Source: Skeletonema tropicum (Eukaryota; Bacillariophyta; Thalassiosirophyceae; Thalassiosirales; Thalassiosiraceae). From it: 64,000 nt of DNA. The stretch spans positions 1,674,001 through 1,738,000 of the forward strand of contig CM074133.1 of NCBI GenBank assembly GCA_037178625.1, read 5' to 3'. Under the pieces are notes generated by a model, which was not told the origin of the DNA, made no database searches, and was given only the letters and a program-made list of their open reading frames with translations. Below, in pieces: positions 42,677 to 52,294 of the stretch; the first letter of the stretch is position 1, and each line of letters starts with the position of its first letter. A program made the translations under genes and the position numbers.

Positions 42677-43092
42677 GATTCTCTCGTGCAGTGCAGAAAA
42701 ATGAGAGATGGTGGCGGGTATGGCGGGTGGATGGCGGATGGCGGAGGTAGCGTGTTGAATCGTATAACTTTCACCCGCGGGTAGATATACCTTTGGAATT
42801 GCCCGTCGTTGACTACATAGGTCGAACTGTGCCCCCCGGGGAAAAATTGCAAGCCTTAGATGCGAAGACTTGTAGGTACCCCCGTTGTCACTAGTAATTT
42901 TATCTAGAGTGTATGAATGAGAGACAATAATTTTGGGCTAGGCTGAGATTTGGAGGGGGGGACAGTTCAACCTAAGTACATATTCAACTCTGTCACTCGT
43001 AAAATCGATCATGTAAAATCGACCGACGATGACTTCCGCTCTACTTCCACTTCGGTATGGTACGGAGATTGTGAGAATAACTAGAAAGAAGA
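42677..43092. other. Divergent promoter between TPR protein and SYS1
   Basis: A 416-bp head-to-head interval. A short GGCGGGTATGGCGGGTGGATGG-type repeat lies at about 42712-42750, and a run of seven G is near 42953. No defined regulatory site was identified. Confidence 0.4.
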
Positions 43093-43766
43093 ATGGCCAT
43101 ACAACGCTCCAATATTGCAAACAACTCCACTCTCGCCTCAAACGGGGGCAGTAACAGCAGAGCAGCCCGAGATCTCTCTCCAATCTCCCCGCGCTCCTCC
43201 AACGCGAACAGCAGCAGCGGTGCTCAATTATTCAATCCGCGGCTCATCCTCTCGCAAATAATATCACTCCAGTCCTTTCACTACCTCGTGCTGGGGATTA
43301 TTTTTCAGATCAATCATGTTTTGTTTGCAACGAGTATTACGATTGATCGGATATTTACGACCAAGTACTTAGATGTGTGGAGTGCGGAGGGATGGATTGA
43401 TAATTCAGCTATTCTCATGTCCAGCTTGATTGGGTAAGTCTTTGCTTCTCTTACTTCTACCTGCTAGAGATATGTAGTGTTACATCACATCTACGAGCAA
43501 TGCTGACAATCATTTGTTCGCCTGATCATTCACCCTTCAACAGTGCGGTATTACTAGCAATCATTGTGGAAAAATCCAAAAAGTGCTTAGACTTTTCGGT
43601 GACACTCTTTTTAATACACATTGTCACATGCTCTATATACGGAGGCTTTCCGTCAACTTGGGACTGGTGGATCATTCACACAATGGGGATGATTGCAATG
43701 GTTGTGCTTGGCGAATACTTGTGTTCAAAGAAAGAGCTTAGTGATATACCGTTACTTCAGCTGTGA
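43093..43766 (+). CDS. SYS1: SYS1-family Golgi membrane protein
   Basis: The CDS is join(43093..43433, 43544..43766), 187 residues, with a 110-nt intron in phase 2 giving GAVLLAIIVEKSKK. There are four TM segments after a Ser/Asn-rich N-terminus of about 50 residues. Family landmarks are the ILSQIISLQSFHYLVLG first helix, KCLDFSVTLFLIHI, FPSTWDWWIIH, and VVLGEYLCSKKELSDIPL, which match SYS1. SYS1 is a Golgi protein that recruits the Arl3/ARFRP1 GTPase for trafficking at the trans-Golgi. Exon 2 and the rest of the downstream segment are duplicated at 58840-60581; only this copy has exon 1. Confidence 0.88.
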
Positions 43767-45190
43767 GAGATGAGGAGTTGGAGTGGTACATATGTTATAT
43801 ATCCGAAGACTAGAGGGTGAATCATTATGTAGCGTGCTCACGAGTTCATAAAAGCGTTCAGTTAGTTCACACTCCTTAATTCTGAAATATTTTATATCCG
43901 TGGGTGGTGGGTGAAGTCTCTACACACTTTGGATTGTTGCATCTACGGCAACTGTGACTTTGACTTCTTCTACATTGGGTCTGATCGGGATCGGGAGCGA
44001 TCTTGCACCTTTAGGGTTTGAGCAGTCTTCGCACTTGCAGCTATCTCCGCATGGATTTCCCGAGGAGAAACACGCACAATACATCTTTAGACAACGCGAT
44101 TTCTTGCATCGACATGTTTTATCTCCAAAGGCATTTGGCTTCTTTGTCAAAACTTCCTGCCGAGCAATTAAAACTCTGCCACCCCTCTCGGCTTCTGTGT
44201 TTGCACAAGATACACACTTACAACTATCCACGCAGATCTTACCATCTCGAAAGCATGCGCAATAGAGTTTCAAGCACTTTGATTGCTGGCATCTGCATCC
44301 TTCTATTTTTGACTTTGACTCCTTCACTGGGAAAGTTCCCATCGTAGGATAGGTGAATGTATTCGTGTTCGCAGCCTCAGAAGCTGTGGCCGCAGGGAGA
44401 GATCCCCATTGCGACGAGGAACTTGATACGTCAGAAAGTAATCCTAAACCTGTGAAGCCGCTAGTATGGGTGGTGGCAAATGCTGCAGCAACTGGAGCTG
44501 GAGGCGAGAGAGGATTGACAGCAAAAACAGCTTTCTCTTGGATAGGCGCCATTGCAATGACCTCTTCATCTCTCCTTCGCTTCTCTAATGTCTTCTTTTC
44601 TGACATAGACTCTGTTTTTATCGCCGGCTTGCCCTCTGCCTCAAATTGAATCATCGAGCCTGGATGAGAGGTCAAAGGATACTGAATACGGTATCCTTGA
44701 TTCGGCTCTGCCACGTCGAGACTGTACGTAGGCTGTGGGTAATGGAACCGGTGTGGAAGAGCAGCACTTAGTGTATTCTGTTTTTCATCCTTTACTGGAA
44801 GCATTGCAATCTCCTCCTCACTTTCACTTGAAGTCGAATCAAAGCTCACGGGCGTTTTGACTAGATCAGCGGTCAGCAGATTGTCAATATTTTCCACAAC
44901 CGGTGGGTAGTATTCATGTTTCAGGTCAATGTCGTCTTGAAGTAAGAAGGACTTGGGAGAGAGCTCAGATGCGGTGTTTTCAAAAGAACTCGCAAGATTG
45001 TATGCTTCGCGGAAGTGCGAGAAGTTGAGGTGAGCATTATGTCTGTTTCAAGTAAGCAGTAACTATAGGCAGAGAGTCGCGTCAAACTCTAACAGAGTTG
45101 AAAGATTTTTCCTTTTAAAATATTTTGCTGTTCTATACTATGATAGAAAAAAAAGCAGCAATGAGACAATTAGATACCGAGATGTACGAC
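43475..45190. repeat. Segmental duplication, copy 1
   Basis: From TAGTGTTACATCACATCTAC at 43475 to GATGTACGAC at 45190 the sequence matches 58840-60581 in the same orientation with only scattered substitutions. Indels are two 3-bp differences in SYS1 exon 2 and a 22-bp deletion here relative to copy 2 near 45007-45020. The segment holds the end of the SYS1 intron, SYS1 exon 2, the intergenic region and the CXC gene. Confidence 0.95.
43920..45037 (-). pseudogene. CXC/tesmin-like gene, copy 1, frameshifted near the N-terminus
   Basis: The C-terminal 325 codons (from about 44897 downward) are open and nearly identical to the intact copy at 59291-60430. They include the two CXC motifs CRCQQSKCLKLYCACF and CRCKKSRCLKMYCACF and the PNAF linker. 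Near 45007-45020 a 22-bp deletion relative to copy 2 shifts the frame, so the shared ATG at 45037 no longer reads into the body. In the body frame a TGA lies just upstream, and no ATG occurs before the codons for AMLPVKD. An unseen upstream exon or alternative start could still rescue it, but as read it is 5'-broken. Confidence 0.75.
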
Positions 45191-45740
45191 GTAGTCGACA
45201 CTAAAGCCCGCGATAATACCAATCAAGATACTTTCGATAGACCCGAGATACCACCCCAGCATCACCATCGTACCGACGACGCTGATCAACACACACATAA
45301 TACTGAGACTACCGAACAGTACGATGTGAAACATACGCGTACTTATCAACAGCTAAGTACATGCCCAGAGAAGAGGGAAAACGTTTGTAGCAGTGGCACA
45401 TTCATTATTACTTACCACCACATAAACGCAATACACACTCCCAGAATCGCACTTTGGATTGCTGTTTGCACATAAATGGATTGATTGTTCATGAAAACGA
45501 ATTTCTCATCCAAGCCCGTCATTACTACTGGACTTCCAGAGCAATGAACCGAAACAAGCTCGTCAGCCTCTTCCGCAAGTAGTATGAACTGATCATATTC
45601 CTTCCTGGCGAGAAACTCCGAATCTTGGCCAAAAGGGTCCAGCTCATCGCTTTTCGCAGCTAGCTCCTCGATGAAGGAATGAACTTGCCCGACGCCATTC
45701 TTTCGCTTGATAAGGCCCCGTATTTATTGTCAGTTTTCAA
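45191..45740 (-). pseudogene. Patched/Dispatched-like RND membrane protein, truncated fragment
   Basis: Reading the minus strand gives two exon-like blocks. About 45720-45430 encodes a soluble loop with AKSDELDPFGQDSEF and then a TM stretch SAILGVCIAFM, ending at a GTAAGT donor. About 45370-45191 encodes TRMFHIVLFGSLSIMCVL, then GTMVMLGWYLGSIESILI and GFSVDYVVH, the hallmark TM segment of eukaryotic Patched/Dispatched/NPC-type RND proteins. The coding trace stops exactly at the edge of the duplicated segment (45190), after which a stop follows. Upstream (45740-46470) the frame is broken and Gln/Asn/His rich. It is therefore a gene remnant cut by the rearrangement, not an intact gene. Confidence 0.6.
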
Positions 45741-46474
45741 CCAATCAGTTCGAACCTTTGCTACTTCGTAAGGAGCCTGTTGAAACCATTGGAACGGCGT
45801 GGCTCCGGATCTCTGCTGCTCCTTCTAAGAGTCCCCGCAAATCGGCATCTTGTTGTTGTTTTTGCTGCTGCTGCTGCTGCTGCTGATGTGGTGCGTTGTT
45901 TTCTTCATTGGCCTGGCCTGCTGCTGTCCAAAATTGTCTTGATTGTATTGTTGTTCACACCAGCATGATGATGACTATTTGCCCCATGATTGTTGTTGTT
46001 ACTGTTCACTCCTCCATTCTCCACAGCAATATAGTATTGGCCCACTCTACCCCAACAATCTTCCTCAAAAACAATCTTGGAACCAATCGTGATGGATCAA
46101 TATCATGAATCACGAACAAGTTGGTGCTGCCCGCAATAATCAGCTTCAGTTCGTAATCTACGAAGTCTATCCATTTGATGTTGTGCTGTAGTACATCGCA
46201 TCGCCGCTGGAGCCGACGGATCATGATGATGGGTATGGTGGACACTGCTGCCGAATAATCACCAAGATAGAAGCAGCATGCAGCTGATGACGATGAAGAT
46301 TCCTCGGTCTCGATGATGATGAACCATCACCAGCCGAATGATTCTTCATCAACTCCAACAGAAAATCAGCCCCGCCACGTAAATACCGGAACACATCACC
46401 ATAGTGCAGGGCGGCTTTCGAGCACAGTGCGATCGCGTCTCTGGTGTATTTGTCTATTTTCTATTTGCACAACA
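45741..46474. other. Low-complexity stretch with CTG repeat before the LTR element
   Basis: A (CTG)7-type trinucleotide run lies at about 45864-45885, with further TTG/CTG-rich sequence. On the minus strand it would read as Gln-rich and could be part of the broken gene to its left. ORFs such as 46006-46245 (minus) are not recognised. The interval ends at the CAACA target site of the LTR element. Confidence 0.45.
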
Positions 46475-46858
46475 TGTCGTGGTCAGCTGCATCTGATGGT
46501 CTGACGTCACGACTACCGTTAGTGACTCTATCCGGGTTTAGGCGTGACACCTTAAATCAGTCATTGACGCGATCATTCCTTTGGATGATCATGCCTTTGA
46601 TGCCTCTTTTGTTTGGCGGAAGTCCAAGTAGTCGAAGTGTACTGTTGACGCTTTGCTCACTTATTCTCTGTCAGTGAAACATCTCTCTAGTTTACATCAA
46701 GTTTTAACAATAAATACCTCTTTTCTTGGTGGATCTACTCTTCTATTCATCGATAAGTCACTAGCTGACGAGTGGCAACTGTCACCAAAACCGTCCAGTA
46801 CCGATAGGTCACTGGAGCTGTGGGAAGGAGCATCCACGGCAAGTAGCGATCTATCACA
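46475..46858 (+). repeat. 5' LTR of the copia-type element
   Basis: A direct repeat of 50368-50751. It contains TGACGTCA at 46502-46509, the same CRE palindrome seen before the bestrophin gene, placed in the part of the LTR expected to act as promoter (U3). TG...CA ends define the borders. Confidence 0.95.
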
Positions 46859-46873
46859 GGTTATGAGCCCAAC
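46859..46873 (+). promoter_or_regulatory. Primer-binding site complementary to the tRNA-Met anticodon arm
   Basis: GGTTATGAGCCCAAC directly follows the 5' LTR. Its first 12 bases are the reverse complement of GGGCTCATAACC, the anticodon stem-loop of initiator/elongator tRNA-Met (CAT anticodon included). Priming from a cleaved half-tRNA of initiator Met is known for Drosophila copia and Ty5. Confidence 0.75.
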
Positions 46874-47240
46874 TACGCTTTCTTGGTGTATAAGGTTGCT
46901 ATTTCCTCGTCAGCTTTTGGTATCTCTTCGAATGCCCTGAGCTATCTTCGTTTGCTGCCCATCGCAACAACCCCATCGACTTCTCTCCGTTGTTTGGTCG
47001 GCTTGATCACCCGCCTCCTTCGTTGGTAGTCACCCTAAGTTTTCACCCAGTTAAGTTTTGAACATTCCTCCGAAGTTTGCGTGCTAGCTACACCTCGTTC
47101 GGAGTACATTGGCCCCTGAAGGATTCATCATCGTCAAGTTCAGTTGTGCCGGCTAGATTCCATTGCGTCAAAAGCCACCCGCTAGATTCCATTGTGTCAA
47201 AAGCATATAAGTAAGTAGATTCGCCTCTGCACCGTTAACA

Positions 47241-50200
47241 ATGCAGTCGCCTTTTATGACTCCCTTAGACCCTCCGTTGGCGCCAACTATCGTGAGTGAT
47301 GTCTCAAGTGTGGAGTCCGTAACTCCTCGAAGTGAGGAGACCACCGCCCCTCCTCGTACTCAAGCGCCCTTGTCTGTTCAGGCTCCTCGTGATTGGGATG
47401 GTGATTTGATGTGGTTTCCAGAGGCTGTCCCTCCCGAAGCCCCTGCTGGAAATGTTGCCAGCGCGACTAGTCAAGTGGCTAGTTCCTCATCGTGGCTCAA
47501 TGAAGCCCCTGCTGCTGCTAGAAATGCTAGCAGCCCGACTAGCCCAGTGGCTAGCACCTCTTCATGGCTCAATGCAGCCCCTGCTGCTGCTAGAAATGCT
47601 AGCAGCCTGCCTAGCCCAGTGGCTAGCACACCTTTGTGGCTTAATGAAGCCCCTGCTGGCTATGTCGCTAGCAGCCCGTCTAGCCCAGCGGCTAGACCAC
47701 CAATGTGGCTCCGAGACATTATGTCCTCTGTTGCCCCCGCTAGCAGTGATGCTAGCAACTCAGCCTCTGCTTCGCCTACTACTTTTGATGATGGAGCAGA
47801 AGGTTTTGCTGCTCTCCTAGCGAAGATGGAGTCGGATATTAATGATACTCCTCTCACCAAGGCTGAGCATACTAAGCTCGTCGACTTGTTTGCTGAATTC
47901 AAGCTATCAGCGGTGTGTGGGTCTGCAACTCGTGTTTCTGTGGATCCTCCGGAAGATCATGGTGTTGTTTCTACGGATGAACCTCCTCGTATTTCTGAAG
48001 AAGTGCCTACTCGTGTCTCTGTGGATCCTCCGGAAGATCAGGGTGTTGCTTCTGTGGCTGTGCCTGCTCGTGTTTCATTGGATCCTCCGGATGATCAGGA
48101 TGGTGTTTCTGCGGCTGCACCTACTGCTGTACCGTCTATTGTGTCTGGTTCTGTATCTGTCGGCACGACTTTTGATTATGAAGCCCCGATTTCTGCTCTC
48201 AAGGCATGTCAGGATCTACGTTGCATCGATGTCTCGTCTATTTCTCCGCCTGTCGATTCAGGAGGAGGAGGAGGAGAATGTAGTGCTGCTGCACAAGTTC
48301 CTCCGTCATCGCCAGCGTTTATCGATATTCCGTCTGGTGCTGTTGTCCATTCGCAGTTTGTAAGATGTGATGTGGACAACTCAGTTCGAGTTTCAATGTC
48401 TGGGACCGAACAAAATCAACTTGACCATGTTGGTTTTCGTGTTGAGAATGTCGCTCCAGTTATTTGCGGTGTTACACAACATGAAGAACCTATTCAAGTC
48501 TCTGCTATCAAGTGGGGAGCTCTGCAAGAGTTTGTAGGCTCCGTCTTTCATGTGGGAAGGGATATGCTTCCGCGCTTCAGTACAACTTCAGGTCTTAAAG
48601 TTACTCTCTCTACCCACTCCAACCTCGGGTTTCTATCAAGGATAATCCTTTTTGGTAGTATGCTCTCCGTAGACCCGATCAATCCTGGATTACAACATCT
48701 ACTTCTATCAATGTTGTACCGTCTGTTCATCTTCTTGAACAACCCGTTTCAATCGTTGTGGTCTCTCTTCGGTTTCGGTTTGATCATTCTCAGCATCCTT
48801 CGAGCTTTTACCATATCATTTTCAACTCTCTACCAAGTTCTACAACGCAAGAAACACACCTATCAGCTCTTCCTAGTTGTTGCCATCCTTCTGATCTACC
48901 TTTACATGGACCATCTCCATTATGCTCTTTACGCAGAATCAGTTTTGGTCTTCCTGCTCTCCGTCATCTCGGCTATGCCGAATGCCTCCGATATGAATGT
49001 GATTTTCAACTTCAATGGCGTCTCTTCAACTTCAATGGGCCCCGCGGTCCAGAAGAAAAATGTGATCTCCCATCGTAAATCTCGCAAGCATAGTTTCAGA
49101 AGGAGCTCATTATCATCATTATCATTCTACTACGTTTATCATCGCCCAGGCTCTCGTCCTCGACGTAAGCCACCCCATTTCAGTCATCTGGTTCTTCTTC
49201 CATCTGGTTCGGATCCTCCCTTCACCGTACATTCTCATGTTGACGACTTCATTCTACAATGTGATACTTCATCAGAAGGAGCTTCGTGTTTCGCATCAGG
49301 AGGAGAAAGCATTCAGTCTATCAACTACAGCTGGACTCGGCGTCTTCGCTCTCGAGATAAATACTTCGAATTTTCCAAGTCCAAGCTCTATCGTCTTATC
49401 CTATTCGTCAATGTCTCTTGGGTCTCTGTGAAGTATTTCGGTTTGGGTCTCTTCTGCATGATAGCAGTCGGGTTCATCGTATCTGGTATTCAAGGTTCAA
49501 CTTCAACTGAAACTGGTACTCCTAAGCAAAGTTCATGTCATCATTACCATCGTCGGGAAGATATGAAAGCATTCTCTTCCAAGGCTTCTGATGGACACTT
49601 TACTCAGCCAGCTGACATTGATGCGTCTCTTCCATCCAAAGTAGTTTGTCCGTATCCAACTGTTGAGTCTCGTCAAATTTGTCCTCGTGACAAGGTTCTC
49701 TTCGGTCTCTTTGATGACCAGTCCTCGTCAAGTTCCATTTGGTCGCCGACAAGTTTTCTTCAAGACTCAGTTCAATCCTCCCTTTTGCCTCGTCTTCAAC
49801 GAAGCAACTTTTTCGGTTCAGTTATGTCCGTCGACGTAGTCAAGATTCTTGACTCTCGTTTTGGCTCTCGTATCAAGAAGAAGCACCGACTTGTTCCTAT
49901 GACGCACTCGTATCTCCTTGATTGCAAAATTGCAAAGTTCTTTGTCGATCATGGTCTAAAGCAATCCAAATGTGATCCGTGCGTGTTCGCAAGTGCCAAG
50001 GTCGTTGCCCTACTCTTCAATGGTGGCTCAATCTTCTTCAGCGAATCTGACGAAGATATTCAAGACATCTTGCATCTTCAAGAAGATCTTTTCGAAGCGC
50101 AAGTTATCTACTCCAAATCAATTCCTTCCATAACTCAAGTCCAAGATACTGGAATCTCGTCTCCAGAAGGAGCATCATATCTTAACAGAATCTTTGGAGC

Positions 50201-50570
50201 TTGTGTTCTTTCAGTTCATCGCATCAGCCCAGATCTTAAGGCCATTGCTGATGAATGTCTTTGGTTCGTGGTTTTCCTCGCATCAAGTCTCTCCGATATT
50301 GCTATCTTTCAGTACATTCGTAAGAAGTCAATAGTTCTTTCAAGCTACTTGACTGTCCGAGAAGGAGTGTCGTGGTCAGCTGCATCTGATGGTCTGACGT
50401 CACGACTACCGTTAGTGACTCTATCCGGGTTTAGGCGTGACACCTTAAATCAGTCATTGACGCGATCATTCCTTTGGATGATCATGCCTTTGATGCCTCT
50501 TTTGTTTGGCGGAAGTCCAAGTAGTCGAAGTGTACTGTTGACGCTTTGCTCACTTATTCTCTGTCAGTGA
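47241..50570 (+). CDS. Internal ORF of the copia-type element (degenerate polyprotein)
   Basis: 1109 codons from ATG 47241, running 67 codons into the 3' LTR before the stop. Residues 1-170 are Ala/Pro/Ser rich with three copies of a 30-35-residue repeat (SSWLNEAPAAARNASS-like). Residues about 235-300 have three RVSVDPPEDxGV repeats. Residues 440-880 are Ser-rich with hydrophobic patches and no clear domain. From about 890 onward short pieces resemble copia reverse transcriptase (GLKQSKCDPCVF, SESDEDIQDI) and the following connection region. Complete protease, integrase, catalytic reverse-transcriptase and RNase H motifs were not found. It is probably a defective, partly scrambled gag-pol that stayed open, and is not predicted to give active enzymes. 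Confidence 0.55.
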   Translation: MQSPFMTPLDPPLAPTIVSDVSSVESVTPRSEETTAPPRTQAPLSVQAPRDWDGDLMWFPEAVPPEAPAGNVASATSQVASSSSWLNEAPAAARNASSPTSPVASTSSWLNAAPAAARNASSLPSPVASTPLWLNEAPAGYVASSPSSPAARPPMWLRDIMSSVAPASSDASNSASASPTTFDDGAEGFAALLAKMESDINDTPLTKAEHTKLVDLFAEFKLSAVCGSATRVSVDPPEDHGVVSTDEPPRISEEVPTRVSVDPPEDQGVASVAVPARVSLDPPDDQDGVSAAAPTAVPSIVSGSVSVGTTFDYEAPISALKACQDLRCIDVSSISPPVDSGGGGGECSAAAQVPPSSPAFIDIPSGAVVHSQFVRCDVDNSVRVSMSGTEQNQLDHVGFRVENVAPVICGVTQHEEPIQVSAIKWGALQEFVGSVFHVGRDMLPRFSTTSGLKVTLSTHSNLGFLSRIILFGSMLSVDPINPGLQHLLLSMLYRLFIFLNNPFQSLWSLFGFGLIILSILRAFTISFSTLYQVLQRKKHTYQLFLVVAILLIYLYMDHLHYALYAESVLVFLLSVISAMPNASDMNVIFNFNGVSSTSMGPAVQKKNVISHRKSRKHSFRRSSLSSLSFYYVYHRPGSRPRRKPPHFSHLVLLPSGSDPPFTVHSHVDDFILQCDTSSEGASCFASGGESIQSINYSWTRRLRSRDKYFEFSKSKLYRLILFVNVSWVSVKYFGLGLFCMIAVGFIVSGIQGSTSTETGTPKQSSCHHYHRREDMKAFSSKASDGHFTQPADIDASLPSKVVCPYPTVESRQICPRDKVLFGLFDDQSSSSSIWSPTSFLQDSVQSSLLPRLQRSNFFGSVMSVDVVKILDSRFGSRIKKKHRLVPMTHSYLLDCKIAKFFVDHGLKQSKCDPCVFASAKVVALLFNGGSIFFSESDEDIQDILHLQEDLFEAQVIYSKSIPSITQVQDTGISSPEGASYLNRIFGACVLSVHRISPDLKAIADECLWFVVFLASSLSDIAIFQYIRKKSIVLSSYLTVREGVSWSAASDGLTSRLPLVTLSGFRRDTLNQSLTRSFLWMIMPLMPLLFGGSPSSRSVLLTLCSLILCQ

Positions 50571-50751
50571 AACATCTCTCTAGTTTACATCAAGTTTTAA
50601 CAATAAATACCTCTTTTCTTGGTGGATCTACTCTTCTATTCATCGATAAGTCACTAGCTGACGAGTGGCAACTGTCACCAAAACCGTCCAGTACCGATAG
50701 GTCACTGGAGCTGTGGGAAGGAGCATCCACGGCAAGTAGCGATCTATCACA
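50368..50751 (+). repeat. 3' LTR of the copia-type element
   Basis: Matches the 5' LTR over its 384 bp with no difference noticed, including TGACGTCA at 50394-50401. It is preceded by a purine tract (GAGAAGGAG) and followed by the CAACA target-site duplication. Confidence 0.95.
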
Positions 50752-50756
50752 CAACA

Positions 50757-51245
50757 GCGCTGACTCTAATACCATGGATCACGGGCATATCGGGGGTCTC
50801 ACTACTGTCTCAGTATCTACGCACAAATTCAAATAATAATATCATGATGATGTTGTCTGCCAAGTGTCTGCACCCATCTTTATTATTTGCAAAGCAGTAG
50901 GCAAAGTGTACTATTACTTCTCGGTACAACTCCCGTCGTGTGCTAGAGCTAGAACTTCCCTGTCATGATACAACTGGGTTTTGTGGTGACTCATGACTCG
51001 AGTTGAGGACTCGTGAGTCATGAACTCGAGTCACGAGTCGCTACAACTGCCCTGATCGCAGGTACAATAGCGGATGAAGCAAACGAGCCTGCCAATGGCC
51101 ACTCCCACTGCTATGGTACTTATACATAGCTTGTGGTAGGATAACTGTTTGAGCCGTCTCATCGGTGCCATACATCATGTCCTCTGTCGTACACATTCAA
51201 ACTGGTTCTTTTGCGACTCGTGACTACACCTGCAGGTGTAGTCAC
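50757..51245. other. Non-coding region with palindromes
   Basis: No gene is recognised. The interval 50985-51060 repeats GACTCATGACTCGAG/GAGTCACGAGTC motifs in both orientations, including TGACTCA and TGAGTCA bZIP-like sites. A perfect palindrome is at 51215-51250 (separate entry). Confidence 0.5.
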
Positions 51246-51250
51246 GAGTC
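51215..51250. repeat. 36-bp perfect palindrome
   Basis: GACTCGTGACTACACCTG is followed immediately by its reverse complement, giving a 36-bp palindrome with no spacer. It could form a cruciform or be the scar of a foldback event. It directly abuts and overlaps the start of the direct repeat at 51246. Confidence 0.9.
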
Positions 51251-51382
51251 GTCAGGTTGAGTCACGAGTCGCCACAAAACACTTAACACTAAACACTTCC
51301 ACGCACGGATAATACCATGTAATACACAATACTGAGCCGCAATTCCATACATAATATGATGATAATATTATGGACCCGATGC
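51246..51382. repeat. Direct repeat, uninterrupted copy (empty insertion sites)
   Basis: This 137-bp sequence (from GAGTCGTCAGGTTGAGTCAC to GGACCCGATGC) recurs in direct orientation in three pieces: 54526-54580, 56522-56533 and 57912-57974, split by two DNA elements. It differs by a short AACACTAAACA addition and lacks 3 bp (ATG). A partial third copy (CGCACGGATAATACCATGATGTAATACACAAT) follows at about 51386-51417. The two main copies flank about 3.1 kb of decayed elements and might be LTR remnants, although TG...CA ends are not visible. Confidence 0.85.
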
Positions 51383-51644
51383 ATTCGCACGGATAATACC
51401 ATGATGTAATACACAATTGGCGTGCGGCGGCAGGGCAAGCTTCTCCCGGCTTTCGTGCTTCTGTTCTTGCTGCACGAAATTCTCTTGCTGCTCACAAAAG
51501 TGAGCATAATTAAGAGATTGGTGCTGATCAGTATTCCAACATGTGAAATGAACAAAGCTGCATTTAGATATTTTAACGGTTCCCGTGATGTGAAGAACTG
51601 TTCTTTGCCTTTGATACAGAGCTTGTAAGAGCCTGTTTTTCTTA

Positions 51645-52294
51645 TTACAATCTGCTGAGCAATTTCTTCTTTTTCTCATAAACTTTCTGATTACTGAAAC
51701 TCTTCACTGCTTTGTATCGATTGGTAACCCAACATATGTCGAGAACGAGAATTGGTCGTTCTTTGGTTTTGGTGTCCTTCAATCGTTGCTCGAAGCGAAT
51801 GAGATTTTGAGGAACATTGAAGCTGCGCTCGAGGTCCAACGCGGTTTCATTAGGTAGAGTCCTGCTAGTGTTCTCACCCTCGACAAGACAACGTAGACCC
51901 AGTTCACGCATCGATAGTTCCAGTCATTGACAATGAGGACGTCTTTCGACATTCCCTGCAGCTTGTCGCCAGTTGTTGATATGTTGGAGTTGACAGGAAT
52001 CTGCTTGACGTTTGCATTTGCATTTGCATTGCCCGCTGTTGTAGTTATATTGTTTCAGTCAGAGGAAACTTGATTATGGCCGAAAATTCTTGTTGTTTGA
52101 GCTTGAAGGTCGGCAGGTTCGAGTTTAGATCCATTTGAGGCAAAGTTGGTCGACTTTATGTTTATGTTTATGCCATCATCTCCCAGCTGCGTGATTATGG
52201 TGTCGTGGAAAGCTGCGGAAACCTTTCTGCGTTGCATGTTGCATGTGCCTTCGTTTTCTCCTCCTCTTCTTGGCCTTGGTGTTGCCTCTTTCAT
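51645..52294 (-). pseudogene. Decayed PIF1-like helicase fragment
   Basis: On the minus strand around 51945-51850 the translation reads VNWVYVVLSRVRTLAGLYL. This matches motif VI of PIF1/RecD-type superfamily-1 helicases (VYVxLSRVRxLxGL). It is followed after a frame change by DLERSFNVPQNLIRFEQRL, as in helicase C-termini. Stops and frameshifts split it. Upstream minus-strand sequence to 52294 is open but unrecognised. PIF1-like helicases occur in Helitrons and in other mobile elements as well as in host genes, so the origin is uncertain. Confidence 0.55.

Larger units (their letters stand above)
46475..50751 (+). mobile_element. Copia-type LTR retrotransposon, non-autonomous, recent
   Basis: LTRs of 384 bp at 46475-46858 and 50368-50751 are indistinguishable where compared. 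They begin TGTCGTGG and end ATCACA (TG...CA). A 5-bp target-site duplication CAACA lies at 46470-46474 and 50752-50756. The primer-binding site next to the 5' LTR matches the anticodon arm of tRNA-Met (half-tRNA priming, known from copia and Ty5). A purine tract GAGAAGGAG precedes the 3' LTR. The 3.5-kb interior has one long ORF with only traces of copia reverse transcriptase, so the element probably depends on proteins from a full-length relative. Identical LTRs point to a recent insertion. Confidence 0.93.

Noticed and set aside
46475..50751. DNA transposon interpretation of the 384-bp repeats
   Set aside because: Repeats are direct, have TG...CA ends, a 5-bp duplication, a primer site and a purine tract, so they are LTRs.
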